Origin: Prosthecobacter vanneervenii
Lineage (GTDB): Bacteria > Verrucomicrobiota > Verrucomicrobiia > Verrucomicrobiales > Verrucomicrobiaceae
Direction: 5' to 3'
Assembly: GCF_014203095.1 (NCBI RefSeq)
Contig: NZ_JACHIG010000001.1
Location: 186,001-250,000, forward strand
Length of the DNA: 64,000 bases
Shown: piece after piece, positions 32,944 to 44,900 of the stretch
How the letters are laid out: each line of letters starts with the position of its first letter
How positions within the stretch are numbered: position 1 is the stretch's first letter
Position numbers and translations under genes: made by a program
Notes under the pieces: generated by a model
Databases searched by the model: none
Told to the model about the DNA's origin: nothing
The model's input: the letters and a program-made list of their open reading frames with translations, nothing else

Positions 32944-34665
32944 CTACAGATACCTTAAATATTCCAGATTTTTCGTCTGTTTTTTGGCAAAAAAGTAGGG
33001 GATCCCCCCAAATAGGGTGGTCAGCAGGCAGAGGCCGACCAGCGCGGCCAGTTCGATGCGGTTGTCATATTGCAGGAGTGTGACGGCATCCTGCCGCAGG
33101 TTTTGCCAGGAAGGGATGAGCAGGAGCGTCATGCCGCCCACGATGTAAACGAAGCTGGCGATGAGGCATACCGTGCCGCCGAAGCCGGAGACAATGCGGG
33201 CGGGATTTGACTCACGAAAATTGGGCACCAGTGCGCCGAGGCTGAGAGCCAGGGAGGTGAGGCCGTAGCTCATCAGAAAGATAGAGGCGCTGAAAAAGAG
33301 GATGCGCTGGCCGGGCAGGCCCAAGGAAACGCCGGAGGTGATGACCAGCACCACCATGATGATGGAAAGCACGCTGGCGCTGAGGCGCAACTTCAGCGCC
33401 AGCACACGATGCAGAGGCAGGGGAGAGAGGCCCAGGATCCACAGCCGCTGGCCCTCCAGGCTGAACTGCGGGTAGATGAAGCGGGTGGTGAGCGTGGAGA
33501 GCGCCAGGCAGCACACCAGGAGGTTCAGATGGCTGATGACGGTGATCCAGAAGGGATTTTGCAGATCATAGCCCATCTTTCGCAGGTTCATGGAATAGAT
33601 GAGCAGCAGGCCGAAGACGATGGCGGTCTGGCCCCACTGTACGGGCTCTCGCCAGAAGGTACGCACTTCCTTGACCAGCAGGGCGTAGGAGGGGCGGTCC
33701 AGCCCCAGCATGCGGCGCATCCAGAGGCTGAAGCGTCCGGGGCCGGTGCTCGTGAAGGTTGCCTTGCGCTTGCTCACCACGCCCGGGGCGGCACTCATCA
33801 CGCGGTTCCAGGCAGGGTAATACCCTGCGCTGGCCACTCGGGTGGTGATGAGGATGCTCATCAGCGCATTAGCCAGCAGTACGAGATTGTAGAATCCGGT
33901 GCGCGCATAGATGCCACGTCCGGCGGCTTGGATGGTTTCCGCCACCCAGGAGCTGGGCAGCAGCGGGTGCATGCAGATCTCCGTGTGTTTCAGGATCTGG
34001 TTCAGGCTGGCGCTGAGATCTCCGGAATTCAGCGTGTCCACGCTGGTGCGCCACACGGGCAGGGTCTGGATCAGCAGCACGGCCAGGAGGAGGACGAGCG
34101 GCTTCCACATCCAGCGGCGTGCCCAGAGCACGAGGGCGATGAGCAGCCAGGTGGAGACATTGGCGGCGATGGTGACGAGTGCCAGCAGCGCGGGCACCAC
34201 GGCCAGCATGAACCGGGCATCCGCCTTGTAGCTCTGCGCCAAAGCCAGCAGGATGGGTGTGCTGAGCAGCATGAGGCCCCAGCTGGCCAGCAGCATGCCC
34301 TCCAGCGTCTTCCACAGCACGAGGCTGCGAGGCTCCAGCGGCAGGGCTATCTGCCACTCCATGTCCTTGCGCCGGAAGAGGCTCATGCCGGTGATGGTGG
34401 CATTGGACACGATGAGCATCACAAAGAAGAAAAAGAACAGCAGGAAAACCAGCCGCTCGGTGAGCAGCGGGCCCACCAGCGGCAGCTTCATGATGAAGTC
34501 CAGCCCGCGCCCCACCAGCAGGTAGGCCGCCAGGCTGTAGAGTCCTAGAAAGCCGCCCACCGTAGCCCCCAGCAGCCGGTTCTCACGCACGCCCTGGCGT
34601 ATCTTGTGCCGCAGCATGCGCCCGTGGGTGCGGGCAAGCAGGCTGGTGGTGGAGGCGGTGGTCAT
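32944..34665 (-). CDS. ABC-exporter-like multi-pass membrane protein
   Basis: This 573-residue protein has about twelve hydrophobic helices. The conserved core resembles the putative ABC exporter permease family: RRKDMEWQIALPLEPRSLVLWKTLEGML near the N-terminus, LLVKEVRTFWREPVQWGQTAIVFGLLLIYSMNLR in the middle, and LEGQRLWILGLSPLPLHRVLALKL. These charged loops are typical ATPase-contact regions of ABC-2-type permeases. No ATPase gene is adjacent. It starts 18 bp after the beta-helix gene, so the two are probably co-transcribed. Confidence 0.7.
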   Translation of the reverse strand: MTTASTTSLLARTHGRMLRHKIRQGVRENRLLGATVGGFLGLYSLAAYLLVGRGLDFIMKLPLVGPLLTERLVFLLFFFFFVMLIVSNATITGMSLFRRKDMEWQIALPLEPRSLVLWKTLEGMLLASWGLMLLSTPILLALAQSYKADARFMLAVVPALLALVTIAANVSTWLLIALVLWARRWMWKPLVLLLAVLLIQTLPVWRTSVDTLNSGDLSASLNQILKHTEICMHPLLPSSWVAETIQAAGRGIYARTGFYNLVLLANALMSILITTRVASAGYYPAWNRVMSAAPGVVSKRKATFTSTGPGRFSLWMRRMLGLDRPSYALLVKEVRTFWREPVQWGQTAIVFGLLLIYSMNLRKMGYDLQNPFWITVISHLNLLVCCLALSTLTTRFIYPQFSLEGQRLWILGLSPLPLHRVLALKLRLSASVLSIIMVVLVITSGVSLGLPGQRILFFSASIFLMSYGLTSLALSLGALVPNFRESNPARIVSGFGGTVCLIASFVYIVGGMTLLLIPSWQNLRQDAVTLLQYDNRIELAALVGLCLLTTLFGGIPYFFAKKQTKNLEYLRYL

Positions 34666-34683
34666 GCCATTAGCACTGGGCTA

Positions 34684-36045
34684 TTATTTGTTTCCGAGCA
34701 TGTTTTGCTCGATGAGGTTTCTCTTTCCTCCGATGGTTTCCAGCGAGGGTAGCTTGCTGCGCAGTTCCTTGTCGCGGTCGTCCTGGATGAGGTTTCCGGT
34801 GATGAGGCTGTTGCTCACCTGCTCCAGGCGGATGCCGATGCCGTCGGAGTCGAGCACGCTGTTGTGGCAGATCTGCATGCGGTTGCAGGATTCCACATCC
34901 ACGGCGGCGCGCTGCTTCCACACACCGCTGATGACGTTGTTGCTGATGATGCTGTCCTCGCAGCGCTGGATGAGCAGGCCGTTGTTCTCGGCGTTGTCGT
35001 TGCCATTGACGAGATAGCGCGGGTTGCGGTCAAAGTTGTTGCCCGTGACCACGATATTGCTGCTGTCCTGGATGATGAGGTCGCGCTGGAAACCCTCCCA
35101 GAAGGTGTTGCCGCTGATGGTCACTCCGCGAGAGTGCTGCACCTCCACATTCACTTGCACGTCACTGAAGACATTCGCCGTGATCGTCACATTCCCTTCG
35201 CGTGTGTGTTCGCGTCCGCCGCGGCGCAGCAGGGAGGGATCAGTGCCGCTGCCGATGATGCGGATATTGGCAGAATCGGGCGACTTGTGCGTGTGCTGCA
35301 GGGTGCAGCCGGTGATGGCCACCTCTCCGATGGAGCCGCCGCGAGAGTCGAGCATGACATTGGCGCTGGGCGGGCCATCCTTGGCGTGGTTGCCCTCGAT
35401 GTCGCAGGTGCCGATGTGGAGATTGCGCACATTCCCGCCTACTGAAACGACTCCGCCGCCGCCATTGTAGCTGATGTGGCTGCCCACGATGTTGGACTGG
35501 TGCAGGTTCACATTGTCGTAGAACACACCGATGCCTGTATTGTGGTAGAAGTGGCAGGCGCTGATGAGCACATTGCGGTTGCGCACGGAAAGATGCACCG
35601 CATGCCGGCACTCGCGCACGACCACACGGCTCAGGGTGATCTGCATGGTGCCAGTGGCCTCGATGCCGTCGGCCTCGGCGTGTGCGCCGATGATCTCGAT
35701 GCCCTCCACCATGGGGGAGCGCTCGTTGTCCCATACTTGTGGCTTGAAGGAATCCGGAGCTGCCGAGCCCTCGTGCGTGCCGATGAAATGCAGCGCGGGG
35801 CCTGCCGCAGCCATGATGAGCTGCACGGTGCCGTCTCCGCTCACGGCGGCGTAGCCCGTCTTGGTGAGATCTACCTTCAGTGTCTGGGTGATGCGGTATT
35901 TGCCTTTGGCCAGCTTGACGCTGCCTGTGGTATCGATCAGATGCTGGATAGCCGCCGTGTCGTCTGCCTTGCCATCACCCACGGGCTGCTGTGCCAGAGC
36001 CGCGCTCGCTGCCATCAGCAGCAAGAGAAAAGATTTTGTCATCAT
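34684..36045 (-). CDS. secreted right-handed parallel beta-helix protein
   Basis: This 453-residue protein has a signal peptide (MMTKSFLLLLMAASAALAQQ) and then the pectate-lyase-like opening PVGDGKADDTAAIQHLIDTTGSVKLAKGKYRITQTL. A series of about ten beta-helix rungs follows, with repeating xNxI/VxxN patterns (NVLISACHFYHNTGIGVFYDNVNLHQSNIVGSHISYNGGGGV; SNIVVTGNNFDRN; CEDSIISNNVISG; SNSLITGNLIQDD). Such proteins bind or cleave polysaccharides, or serve as secreted scaffolds. No catalytic triad can be assigned by eye. First gene of a minus-strand run of four. Confidence 0.8.
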   Translation of the reverse strand: MMTKSFLLLLMAASAALAQQPVGDGKADDTAAIQHLIDTTGSVKLAKGKYRITQTLKVDLTKTGYAAVSGDGTVQLIMAAAGPALHFIGTHEGSAAPDSFKPQVWDNERSPMVEGIEIIGAHAEADGIEATGTMQITLSRVVVRECRHAVHLSVRNRNVLISACHFYHNTGIGVFYDNVNLHQSNIVGSHISYNGGGGVVSVGGNVRNLHIGTCDIEGNHAKDGPPSANVMLDSRGGSIGEVAITGCTLQHTHKSPDSANIRIIGSGTDPSLLRRGGREHTREGNVTITANVFSDVQVNVEVQHSRGVTISGNTFWEGFQRDLIIQDSSNIVVTGNNFDRNPRYLVNGNDNAENNGLLIQRCEDSIISNNVISGVWKQRAAVDVESCNRMQICHNSVLDSDGIGIRLEQVSNSLITGNLIQDDRDKELRSKLPSLETIGGKRNLIEQNMLGNK

Positions 36046-36210
36046 TCTTTAAGCCTAGACGTCCGCGCGGGTTTCCGTCAATTTTAAGCTGATTTAGATG
36101 CTGAGAATTCATCTCGGCCATTAGGAAGAGCGCAATCAGTTGAAACCAATCGGTTTAACGCGACGTATCGACCCGACGCGCTATCACCAGCACCAGATCA
36201 TATCACTCCC

Positions 36211-37233
36211 ATGCAAAACACCGCTCGTATTCTTGCCCTTGCTGTCGGCCTGAGCTCCGCCTCCGCCTTTGCGCAGGCTGATCTCTCCGAGGCCTTTCTG
36301 CCCATGTTCTCCCCGCTGCCTGCCGAAGCGGCCAGCGGCAGCAATGAGCTCTCTGAAGCCCGCATCAATCTGGGCCGCCAGCTCTACTACGAGACCCGTA
36401 TCTCGAAGGGCGGCAAGATGTCCTGCAACTCCTGCCACATCCTCGACAAATACGGCAACGACAACCTGCCCTTCTCCCCCGGCCATGAGGGCAAGCTGGG
36501 CGGCCGCAGCTCGCCTTCCGTGTACAATGCTGCGCTGCACGTCGCGCAGTTCTGGGACGGTCGTGCCCCCAGCGTGGAAGAGCAGGCCAAAGGGCCGGTG
36601 CTCAATCCGGTGGAAATGGGTGCGCCCAGCGAAGAGTTTGTGATCAAGGTGCTCAAGAGCATGCCCGGCTATGTGGACGCCTTCAAGGCCGCTTTCCCGG
36701 GCGAAGCTGATCCGGTGAACTACAACAACTTCGGCAAGGCCGTGGGTGCCTTTGAGCGCAAGCTGCTGACCCCCAGCCAATGGGACACCTTCCTCAAGGG
36801 CAACAAGCAGGCCCTCAGCGCCGAGGAGAAGAAGGGATTTGCCACCTTTGCCAAGGTGGGCTGCGTGACCTGCCACAACGGCGTGGGCGTGGGCGGCATG
36901 ATGTATCAGAAGCTCGGCGTGGTGAAACCCTGGCCGGATCTCAAGGACAATGGCCGTGCTGACGTGACCAAGAACGAGGGTGAAAAGGGCTTCTTCAAGG
37001 TGCCCAGCCTGCGCAACATCACCGAAACCGGCCCGTATCTGCACGACGGCTCCGTCAAGACTCTGGAAGAGATGGTCAAAAAGATGGCCGAGCATCAGTT
37101 GGGCAAGCAGCTCTCCGATGATGAAACGGCCTCCATCATTACCTTCCTCAAGGCCCTGAAAGGCGATCTTCCCACCGAATACATCAAAGCTCCGAAGCTG
37201 CCCGAAAGCACTGCCGATACGCCCAAGGCGTGA
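36211..37233 (+). CDS. di-haem cytochrome c peroxidase (MauG/CcpA family)
   Basis: This 340-residue periplasmic protein has a signal peptide (ILALAVGLSSASAFAQ). It has two c-type haem sites, C72-N-S-C75-H76 and C218-V-T-C221-H222, spaced as in bacterial cytochrome c peroxidases. Other family motifs are GRQLYYETRISKGGKMSCNSCH, LGGRSSPSVYNAA, FWDGRAPSVEEQAKGPVLNPVEM and VPSLRNITETGPYLHDGSVKTLEEMV. It reduces hydrogen peroxide with electrons from soluble cytochrome c. Monocistronic, with a strong terminator. Confidence 0.9.
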   Translation: MQNTARILALAVGLSSASAFAQADLSEAFLPMFSPLPAEAASGSNELSEARINLGRQLYYETRISKGGKMSCNSCHILDKYGNDNLPFSPGHEGKLGGRSSPSVYNAALHVAQFWDGRAPSVEEQAKGPVLNPVEMGAPSEEFVIKVLKSMPGYVDAFKAAFPGEADPVNYNNFGKAVGAFERKLLTPSQWDTFLKGNKQALSAEEKKGFATFAKVGCVTCHNGVGVGGMMYQKLGVVKPWPDLKDNGRADVTKNEGEKGFFKVPSLRNITETGPYLHDGSVKTLEEMVKKMAEHQLGKQLSDDETASIITFLKALKGDLPTEYIKAPKLPESTADTPKA

Positions 37234-37266
37234 TCGCTGCCAAGACATCGTAGTTTGATTCACTCA

Positions 37267-37300
37267 TCAGCCGGGCTTGCGAGCCCGGCTGATTTGTTTT
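37267..37300 (+). terminator. rho-independent terminator of the peroxidase gene
   Basis: TCAGCCGGGCT (37267-37277), loop TGCG, AGCCCGGCTGA (37282-37292): a perfect 11-bp stem followed by TTTGTTTT. It also separates the gene from the convergent PEP-CTERM gene. Confidence 0.9.
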
Positions 37301-40300
37301 CAGCGCCGCCGTTTTGCCAGCAGGAGCGCGAGCGCCAATCCCATCAACAGCAGCCGTGAAGGCTCGGGCACGGCAACGATGGAGATGGAGCCGTTGGTGG
37401 TGAAGCTGCTGATGTCCCAGAAGAAGCCGGAGCCGGAGATGTCGGGAAGGTCGAGGCCGGTGGCTTCATCGCCATTTCCCAGGAGGAGGCCGGTGGAGGT
37501 GTAGCGGCTGGCAAAGGTGGGGCTGGCGGAGAGGCCGGTCCAGTCGAGCAGATTGAAAACCGCCGGTGCGGTGGGCGTGAAGGCCGTGGCGGTGATGGTG
37601 AGGTTGCCATTGAAGAGCAGGGTGTTGGTGCCGGTGCCGATGATGTTGAGCAGGTCCGAGGTGCCGCCGGGATTGATGCCGAGAATGATCGTGCTGCCGG
37701 ACTGGAAATTGATCGCACCGGAGCCGGATGCGGGCGTGAAGGTCAGTGTGCCGTAGTTTGCCTGCGCAGTGCCATCTCCGGCCTGCACGATGGAGCCGCT
37801 GGCGGCGGTGAAGCTGGTGCCCTGCACGATGCCTGTGCCGGTGAGCGTGCCGCCATTCTGCACGGTCACTGCTCCCGTGCCAGTGGTGCCTGCGCCGCTG
37901 CTGCCGATCTGCAGCACGCCTGCGCTGACCGTGGTGACTCCGGTGTAGGTGTTTGTGCCGTTGAGCACCTGGGTGCCCGTGCCGGTTTTGACGAAGGCGA
38001 GCGTACCATCCGTACCTGTGCCATCGCCATTGCGCAGCGTGCCGCTAAAGCTCTGCGTGCCGGAGGCGACGTTGACGGTGAGCGTGCCGGTGGCGGCGCT
38101 GCCGGATTCGTTTTCCACGATGCCTGCACCGCCTGTGCTGCTGAGGCCGCCGAGGGTTTCACTCAGGTTGTTGAGGCGCAGGATTCCAGCAGTGGCGCCG
38201 CTGCCATTGAAGGTGACCACGCTCGTGTCGGCGATCTGCTCGCTGTTGATGAGTTTTAATACTGCGGATGCAGTGCCATCCCCCACGGTGATGTTTCCGG
38301 CGATGGCGGTGACACCATTGTTTTTGGCCAGGTCCACCTCTCCTGCTTTGATGGTGGAGTCTCCAGTGAAGTTGTTGGCCGCAGAGCCGGAAAGCGTCAG
38401 TGTGCCGAGGCCGTTTTTGGTCAGGCCGCCGGAGGTGTTGGCCGCTGTGGTGATTGTGCCGAGTGCTGCGCCACTGCCACCACCGCCGAGCAGCGCCACC
38501 GTGGGTGTGGAGGTGTAGCCCACGCCCGGATTGCTGATGGTGATGCTGAGGATCTGACCATAGGTGGGGCTGGCGGGATCGAGATCCACATTGGCATAAG
38601 CCGTGGCCCCGGTGCCGCCTCCGCCGCTGATCTCCACATAGGGCGCGCCGTAGTAGCCGCTGCCACCGCTGCTCACGGCGATGCTCATGACGCCATTGCC
38701 CGTGGGAGTACTGAGTGCGATGGGGATGGTGACATTGAAGGTGTTTGTATTGATGACCGCACCACCGCTAAAGGAGCCGAAGGCACCGTTGACATAAGCC
38801 GTCAGCGTGCCTGTGCCGCCGGTGCCGCTGTCGCTGATGAAGGCGGTGGTGTTTGCTCCGGCCTGCAGAGTGCCGCCGTTGAAATTAATCACGGTTTTGT
38901 TGGTGGCTCCGGTGCCGTTGTAGTGCACGATCTGGTTGTTGATCAGGGTGCCGGCATCGAGATTGAGATAGGTGGTGCCCAGGGCGGTGTTGTTGTTCTG
39001 CTGGGCGATGGTGATGTTGTATCCGGCATTGTTGACTACGCCGCCTGCCATCGTCATGGCCCCCTGCGCCGTGGTGGTGGCTGTGGCTGAAGTGCCACCG
39101 CTGCGGAAGCCCAGCGCGATGGCGTCTCCGGTGCGTACTACCTGGCCGCCTGTCACGGTGAACTCCCAGCGCTCATTGCGAAACATGATGTAGTTGGAGG
39201 TGTTCAGCGTGCCGCCGCTGATCTGCAAGACTGCGATGGAGGCGGTGGTGGTGCCGTCGAGGGAGTCCACCCGCTTGGTGTTGATGGTGCCGGAGGACAG
39301 AAACAGGCTGCCATAGCCCGGGCCACCCAGGGAGATGCCTGTCTGGTTGTCCGTGGTGGTGAGTGTCAGCGTGCCGCCGCGCATGAGGAGGGCACCCTGG
39401 AAGCCGGCGCTGCTGCCGATGGCGAGCGTCTTAGTGGAGTAATCGGCCCCGGTGCTCAGCAGGAGCATGCCAGGCGTAGACACCGCGCCCAAGGAGGTGC
39501 TGCTGGTGCCATTGGTAAACGTGCCCGCGATCTCCAGCACGCCGCTGGAGACGGTGACGCCGCCTGCGATGTTCACGCCGCCGCTCAGCAGCAGATTGCC
39601 CATGCCAGTTTTGATGATGCCATAGGCACCTGCCACCGAGGTGATGGCGGAGGAGATGGTGAGATCGTGCGCGGCATTGCTGCTGTCATTGATGGCAAAG
39701 GTGCGTGTGGCGGCACCGAGATCCAGCGTGCCGCCGGTGATCTGTGCGCCCAGAGGATTGTTGGTGCTGCTGACAGTGACCGTGCCGCCCAATGTTAGTG
39801 TGCCGCCGCTGCCGATGCTGATGGTGCCCTGGCTAGCGCTTGTTGAGGTTGCATCATAGAAAGTGATGCCTGCGGAGGTCCAGTTGAAACCATTAAGCGA
39901 AAGTGTGGCCGCGCCGCTGCCGGTCGTGCCATTTAGGATCAGTGCTGAGCTGGAGGAGATGGCACCGCTGATACCAAACTGCAGCGTGCCCTCGCTGATG
40001 GTGGTGCCGCCCGTATAGGTGCTGGCTCCGCTGAGGATCTGCGTGCCTGCGCCGCTTTTGATCAATGACAGCGCCCCAGCCAGTGTGCCATTGCGCAGCA
40101 GGCCGCTGAAGGTCTGGGTGCCGGTGACCTTCAGCGTCAGGGCCACGCTGGTGGCGCTTTCATTTTCCACGATGCCTTCGCCACCTGTGCTGATGAGTCC
40201 GCCGATGGTCTCCGCCTGGGCATTGAGCCGGAAGACGCCGGCATTTGAACCACTGCCGACAAGCGTGATGACGCTGGTGTCGGCAATCTGCTCACCCGTG

Positions 40301-41793
40301 ATGAGCTTGAGCATGGCGGTGGTGGTGCCATCGCCGATGGTGATGAGCCCCGCGATGGCATTGATCCCGGCGGTCTTGGAGAGGTCCAGCTCGCCTGCGC
40401 TGATGAGCGTGGTGCCGGTGTAGGTGTTGGCGATGCTGCCTGAAAGTGTGAGGATGCCCAGCCCGCGCTTGGTCAGGCCGCCGTCCGTGGCATTGTCTCC
40501 GCCGATGCTGGAATGCGTCAGCGCCTTGGCGATGCTGACATTGAAGCCGTTGGTGTCGATCACCGCGCCGCCGTTGCGCACATTGATGGTGGTCAGGGTG
40601 GTGCTCAGCGTCATGGAGGTGCCGTTGGCCTTGAGGGTGCCGCCGTTGAAGTTGAAGATCGAGGCGGCGTAGAGTCCGCCCGTGATGGTGCGCATTGTGG
40701 CCAGAGTGCCTCCGTCCAGATTGATGGTGCCGGAGCTGGTGGTGTTTCCGCTGAGATTAGAGCCGAGCAGGATGTTGCCGGTGGAGGTGCCGCTGTCGAA
40801 CAATCCGGTGCCGGAGAGCGTCATGACGCTGGCTCCGCTGCTCTCGGTGTCCGCATAGCCTGCGCCGATGCGGATCACGTTTGAAGTGCTTGCCACAGTG
40901 ACCGTGCCGCCGGAGATGTTCATGAACCCGGTGCCCGCCGTGGCGCTGCGCCCCAGCACAAAGCCGCCTGAGCTGGTGCCGATGGTCAGCGTGCCTGCGG
41001 TCACATTCACCGTGGCGCTGGTGCCTTCCCCCACACGGAAGGTGGCGGATGATCCGGAAAGATACGCCGTGCCGGAGAAATTGGTGGTGCTGCCGCCGGA
41101 GAAGGCCGTCTGCCCCAGGGGATTGGCGGCGGAGGAGCCCAGCGTGCCTGTCACATTCAGCGTGCCGCTGGTCACAGAAAGGCCGGCGGCGTTGGAGTAG
41201 GTGGCGCGGGTGTAGCTGCCGGAGAAATTGGTGGTGCCGCCACTGATGGTCAGCGTGCCCGCGTCGGTGATGGTGCCTTTGATGTTGAGAGTGCCCGTGC
41301 CGGTTTTGGAAACACCGAAGCCGCCGCCGGTGACGTTGTAGCCGGTGTCAAAGGTCAGGTTTCCCGAGCCGGTGAAGGTGGTGGCGGCAGCCAGAGCCAG
41401 ATTGGCCTGGATCAGGGCCAGTTGATTCGCGGTGGTCACGGTCACGCTGCCGCCGAGGGTCAGTGTGCTGCCATTTCCTACCAGAGTGTAGCCGTCTGTG
41501 TTAAAGGTCAGGCCGCCTGCCGTGATGGCCTCTCCGAGAGTGATGGTGCCCGCCGTGCCGCCAAAGATGGCGATGTCGCTGTTGGCATTCACCCATGAGA
41601 CCATCGTGCCGGATTTGTTCCAGAGCGCGGTGGACGTGCTCCAGGTGCCGGTGCCACCGGTGCTGCCGCCTGCGGTTCCATCCGCGTCCCAGGTCAAGCT
41701 GGATGCTGCCGTACTCCTCCCCGGCATGGCCAGAGCGGCGAGCATCGAGACAAAGACGAGAGTGCGATGATGAGGGATGGAAAAGCGGCACAT
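37300..41793 (-). CDS. giant PEP-CTERM protein with autotransporter-associated strand repeats
   Basis: From the ATG at 41793 the protein has 1497 residues with a signal peptide ([19 protein letters not shown]). Its body is repetitive, Gly/Ser/Thr-rich and almost free of Cys. Units such as [33 protein letters not shown] and [51 protein letters not shown] match the autotransporter-associated beta-strand repeat, forming a beta-solenoid. It ends [23 protein letters not shown], the exosortase sorting tail. No outer-membrane barrel is present, so this is a surface or matrix protein, not an autotransporter. The upstream start of the open frame overlaps the shared promoter element and is rejected. 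No exosortase gene is in the window. Confidence 0.88.
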   Translation of the reverse strand: MCRFSIPHHRTLVFVSMLAALAMPGRSTAASSLTWDADGTAGGSTGGTGTWSTSTALWNKSGTMVSWVNANSDIAIFGGTAGTITLGEAITAGGLTFNTDGYTLVGNGSTLTLGGSVTVTTANQLALIQANLALAAATTFTGSGNLTFDTGYNVTGGGFGVSKTGTGTLNIKGTITDAGTLTISGGTTNFSGSYTRATYSNAAGLSVTSGTLNVTGTLGSSAANPLGQTAFSGGSTTNFSGTAYLSGSSATFRVGEGTSATVNVTAGTLTIGTSSGGFVLGRSATAGTGFMNISGGTVTVASTSNVIRIGAGYADTESSGASVMTLSGTGLFDSGTSTGNILLGSNLSGNTTSSGTINLDGGTLATMRTITGGLYAASIFNFNGGTLKANGTSMTLSTTLTTINVRNGGAVIDTNGFNVSIAKALTHSSIGGDNATDGGLTKRGLGILTLSGSIANTYTGTTLISAGELDLSKTAGINAIAGLITIGDGTTTAMLKLITGEQIADTSVITLVGSGSNAGVFRLNAQAETIGGLISTGGEGIVENESATSVALTLKVTGTQTFSGLLRNGTLAGALSLIKSGAGTQILSGASTYTGGTTISEGTLQFGISGAISSSSALILNGTTGSGAATLSLNGFNWTSAGITFYDATSTSASQGTISIGSGGTLTLGGTVTVSSTNNPLGAQITGGTLDLGAATRTFAINDSSNAAHDLTISSAITSVAGAYGIIKTGMGNLLLSGGVNIAGGVTVSSGVLEIAGTFTNGTSSTSLGAVSTPGMLLLSTGADYSTKTLAIGSSAGFQGALLMRGGTLTLTTTDNQTGISLGGPGYGSLFLSSGTINTKRVDSLDGTTTASIAVLQISGGTLNTSNYIMFRNERWEFTVTGGQVVRTGDAIALGFRSGGTSATATTTAQGAMTMAGGVVNNAGYNITIAQQNNNTALGTTYLNLDAGTLINNQIVHYNGTGATNKTVINFNGGTLQAGANTTAFISDSGTGGTGTLTAYVNGAFGSFSGGAVINTNTFNVTIPIALSTPTGNGVMSIAVSSGGSGYYGAPYVEISGGGGTGATAYANVDLDPASPTYGQILSITISNPGVGYTSTPTVALLGGGGSGAALGTITTAANTSGGLTKNGLGTLTLSGSAANNFTGDSTIKAGEVDLAKNNGVTAIAGNITVGDGTASAVLKLINSEQIADTSVVTFNGSGATAGILRLNNLSETLGGLSSTGGAGIVENESGSAATGTLTVNVASGTQSFSGTLRNGDGTGTDGTLAFVKTGTGTQVLNGTNTYTGVTTVSAGVLQIGSSGAGTTGTGAVTVQNGGTLTGTGIVQGTSFTAASGSIVQAGDGTAQANYGTLTFTPASGSGAINFQSGSTIILGINPGGTSDLLNIIGTGTNTLLFNGNLTITATAFTPTAPAVFNLLDWTGLSASPTFASRYTSTGLLLGNGDEATGLDLPDISGSGFFWDISSFTTNGSISIVAVPEPSRLLLMGLALALLLAKRRR

Positions 41794-41821
41794 GGGGGGG
41801 CATGGATTTGGCCCCTCATGA

Positions 41822-41882
41822 CTAAGCATGTGGGAGACCATGCATCCGGGCATGCCGACCCTTTTTTGCGCAAAGGAGACCC
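41822..41882 (-). promoter_or_regulatory. shared 61-bp promoter element A, sigma-54-like
   Basis: Read on the minus strand it has three boxes at 21-bp steps: GGGTCT (41882-41877), GGGTCG (41861-41856) and TGGTCT (41840-41835). The palindrome TTTGCGCAAA lies between the first two (41865-41874). The last box begins TGG-N10-GC (41825-41840), the spacing of a -24/-12 promoter. The expected transcript start, near 41814, gives a leader of about 21 nt to the ATG at 41793. The element aligns without gaps to 53008-53068 and 54113-54173. Confidence 0.6.
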
Positions 41883-41935
41883 TAAATGCGCACTCGTTCC
41901 TCGGCTGTCCCTGCGGGCGTGACAGAGGTGTCATG

Positions 41936-44900
41936 CTACCTTCTCCGGCGGCGGAGCAGGCTCAGGGCCAGGCTCATGCCGAGCAGCATCCAGCGCGAGG
42001 GCTCCGGCACGATGGCGATGGTGCCGTTGGTGATGAAGCCGCTGATGTCCCAGGCGAGGCCGGAGCTGGAGATGTCCGGCAGGTCAAAGCCGCTGGCTTC
42101 ATCTCCATTCCCTGTAAGCAGGCCGAGGTAGGTGAAGCGGCTGTCAAAGGTGGGAGCGGAGGCGAGGCCGGACCAGTCGATGAGATTAAACACCGCAGCG
42201 ACTGTGGGGGTGAAACCAGGAGCGGTGATGGTGATGTTGCCATTAAAGAGGAGGGTGCTGCTGCCAGTGCCGATGATGTTGAGCAGATCGGAGGTGCCGC
42301 CGGGATTGAGATTGAGGACGATCGTGCTACCCGCCTGGAAGTCGATGACACCTGAGCCCGAGGAGGGCTTGAAGGTCAGTGTGCCAAAGCTGCTGGCGGC
42401 AGCTGCATCGCCCGCCTGCACGGTGGAGCCGCTGAGTGCGGTAAAGCTGGAGCCCTGCACGGTCCCGGTGCCGAGCAGAGTCGCGCCGTTCTGCACAGTG
42501 ACGGCCCCCGTGCCGGTGCTGCCTGCGCCAGAGCCGCCCACCTGCAGCGAGCCGCCCTGCACAAGGGTGGCTCCGCTGTAGGAATTCCACCCGCCGAGAA
42601 GGCTGCTGCCTGCGCCGGTCTTTGTCAGGGCCATCGTGCCACCGCTGCCGGAGTTGTCGGCAATCGTTCCCAGGAACTGGCCGCCCGTGGCATCATTCGA
42701 GCCGATGGTGAGCGTGGCGGTGGTGCTGGCGGCGTTGTTGACGATGGTGCTGCCGGGCGTGCCGTTCAGATTGCCGACGGCCTGATTGTAGCCGTTCAGA
42801 TTCATGGAAGACCCGGCATTGATGGTCACCGCAGCCGTGCTGGCGATCTGATTGCTGCCATTGGTCTGAAGCGATGCCGTGCCGTTGTTTCCATTGACAG
42901 AGCCGAGGGTGAGATTGGTCGGGATGGCGACTGCGCCGCCCGTTTTGGCCAGGATGACGGCACCGCTGGTGATGACCGTGCCGGAGGATCCGGAGTAGGT
43001 ATTGGAGGAAGAGCCGCCGATGGTCAGGCTGCCGGAGCCGGTCTTGGAGATGGACACGCTGCCGGAGAGCACGCCGTTGAAGGTGGAGTTGCTCACCGTA
43101 GGGCTGGCCAGATTGCCAATCGTGAGGATGGAATCGACCGAGGCAGTCACCGTGCCTGCACCATTGAGAGAGGCAATCGTCTGTGCCGCACCGAGGGACA
43201 GTGTGTTGCCGCTGCTAACGCTCACCTGTGCAAAGCTGCCAAGCGCTCCTGCGGCGTTTAAGTTCACCGTAACCGCACTGCCGGTGCTGGCCAGATTGAC
43301 GATGGTGCCGTCCACCAGGCTGGTGGCCGCAGCGGTGAGCGTGACGGTGCTGGCTCCGGTGCCGCTGTTTTGGAAGGTGAGCGTGCGTGCCGTGATGGAC
43401 TGATCCGTGATGGCCCCCAATGCTAGCATGGCTGTGGCGCTGGCGGAGCCCTGCACGTCAAAGACCGGATTGCCGCCTTGCATGGAGGAGCCGCCGATGC
43501 TTACGGCACCGAGCGTCAGGCCGATCGTGCCGCTGGTCACATTGCCGCCAGCCTGTATAGTCAGGGTGCTGCTGCCGATGGTCAGCGCGCCCAGGGTCAG
43601 AGCATAGCCTCCCGCACCTGCACTGGCGCGGTCTGCGATGATGGTGGAGCTGGTCAGCACGTTCACCACACCGCCGACGGTTCCCCCGGCATCGTAGCCC
43701 AGGCTGAGCGTGCCGCCGTTCAGAGCCATGGCCCCAGTGCCGATAGTGGCAATGGCGGTGGCAGCCTGAAGTCGCAAAGTGCCGGCGTCGATTTGATTGG
43801 CACCGCTGCGTGCGCTGGCTGCAGTGCTGATGAAGGTGAGCGTGCCTGTGCCAAACTTGGTCAGAAGCGCATTGCCCGTGAGGCCTCCGGTGTTGCTGAC
43901 GGTGATGTTTCCTGTGCCGCCGATTTTTGCAACGGCACCCAGCACGGTGGTCCCGGTGATCGTGGCGGTGGTGGCGCTGCTGTTGGTGATGGCTCCAGCA
44001 CCGTTTTGTCCATAACCGCTGATCGAGGTGAAGTTGCGGTCGGTGCTCTGGCCATTGAGATCCATCGTGCCGCCTGCGCTGATGGTCACACCTGTGGTGG
44101 CTCCCAGCGCGGTGGCGTTGTTGAGTTTCAAAACACCCAGGCTCACGATGGTGGCTCCTGAGTAGGAGTTCGCCCCGCTGAGGGTCAGAGTGCCCAGGCC
44201 GTTTTTGGTCAGCGCCAGAGTTCCAGTGCCATTGCCCAGCGTGCCGGTGAATTCGGTGCTGAGCACCGTGCTGCTGCTCACGCTGCCGATGGTCAGCGTG
44301 GCGGCGGTGCTGGCATTCACCGTGCCATTGCCTGAGAGGGAGCCGAGCACGATGCTGGAGATGCCTGCGGTGAAGATGCTGCTGCCATTGACATTGAGCT
44401 GCGCCAGGGAGCCGAGTGCTGTGGCGGCGGTGATGACGTTTAGCGTCACACCCGCATTGGTGCCGCTGTTCAGATTCACCACCGTGCCATCCACTAGGCT
44501 GCCGGTGGTGGAGGCCAGCGTCACGAGGCTATTGGTGGTGGCGCTGCCGGTGTTGGTAAAGGTGAGGGTGCGCGGGGCGATGGCCACATCGCTGATCGCC
44601 CCCAGTGTCAGGCGCGTGGTGGCTGTGGCGGAGTTCTGCACGTCAAAAGTCACATTGCCGTTCAGCGTCACCCCTCCGAGTGTCAGTCCCTGCGTGCCAC
44701 CGGCTGCCACATTGCCGCCGGTCTGCACGGTGAGCGTGCTGTTGTTGTTCACCACCATGCTGCCCATTGTCTGGGTCACGGCGGCGTTGTTCAGCGTGGC
44801 CACGTCGGTGACGATGGTGGCATTGGCATTGAGGGTGATGGTGCCCGTCATCAGGTTGTTGGCTGTGTCAAAGCCCAGGCTGAGCGTGCCTCCATTGAGC

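Noticed and set aside
41794-41934. N-terminal extension of the shorter PEP-CTERM protein to 41934
   Set aside because: It would translate the promoter element and bury the signal peptide. The ATG at 41793 leads directly into a normal signal sequence.
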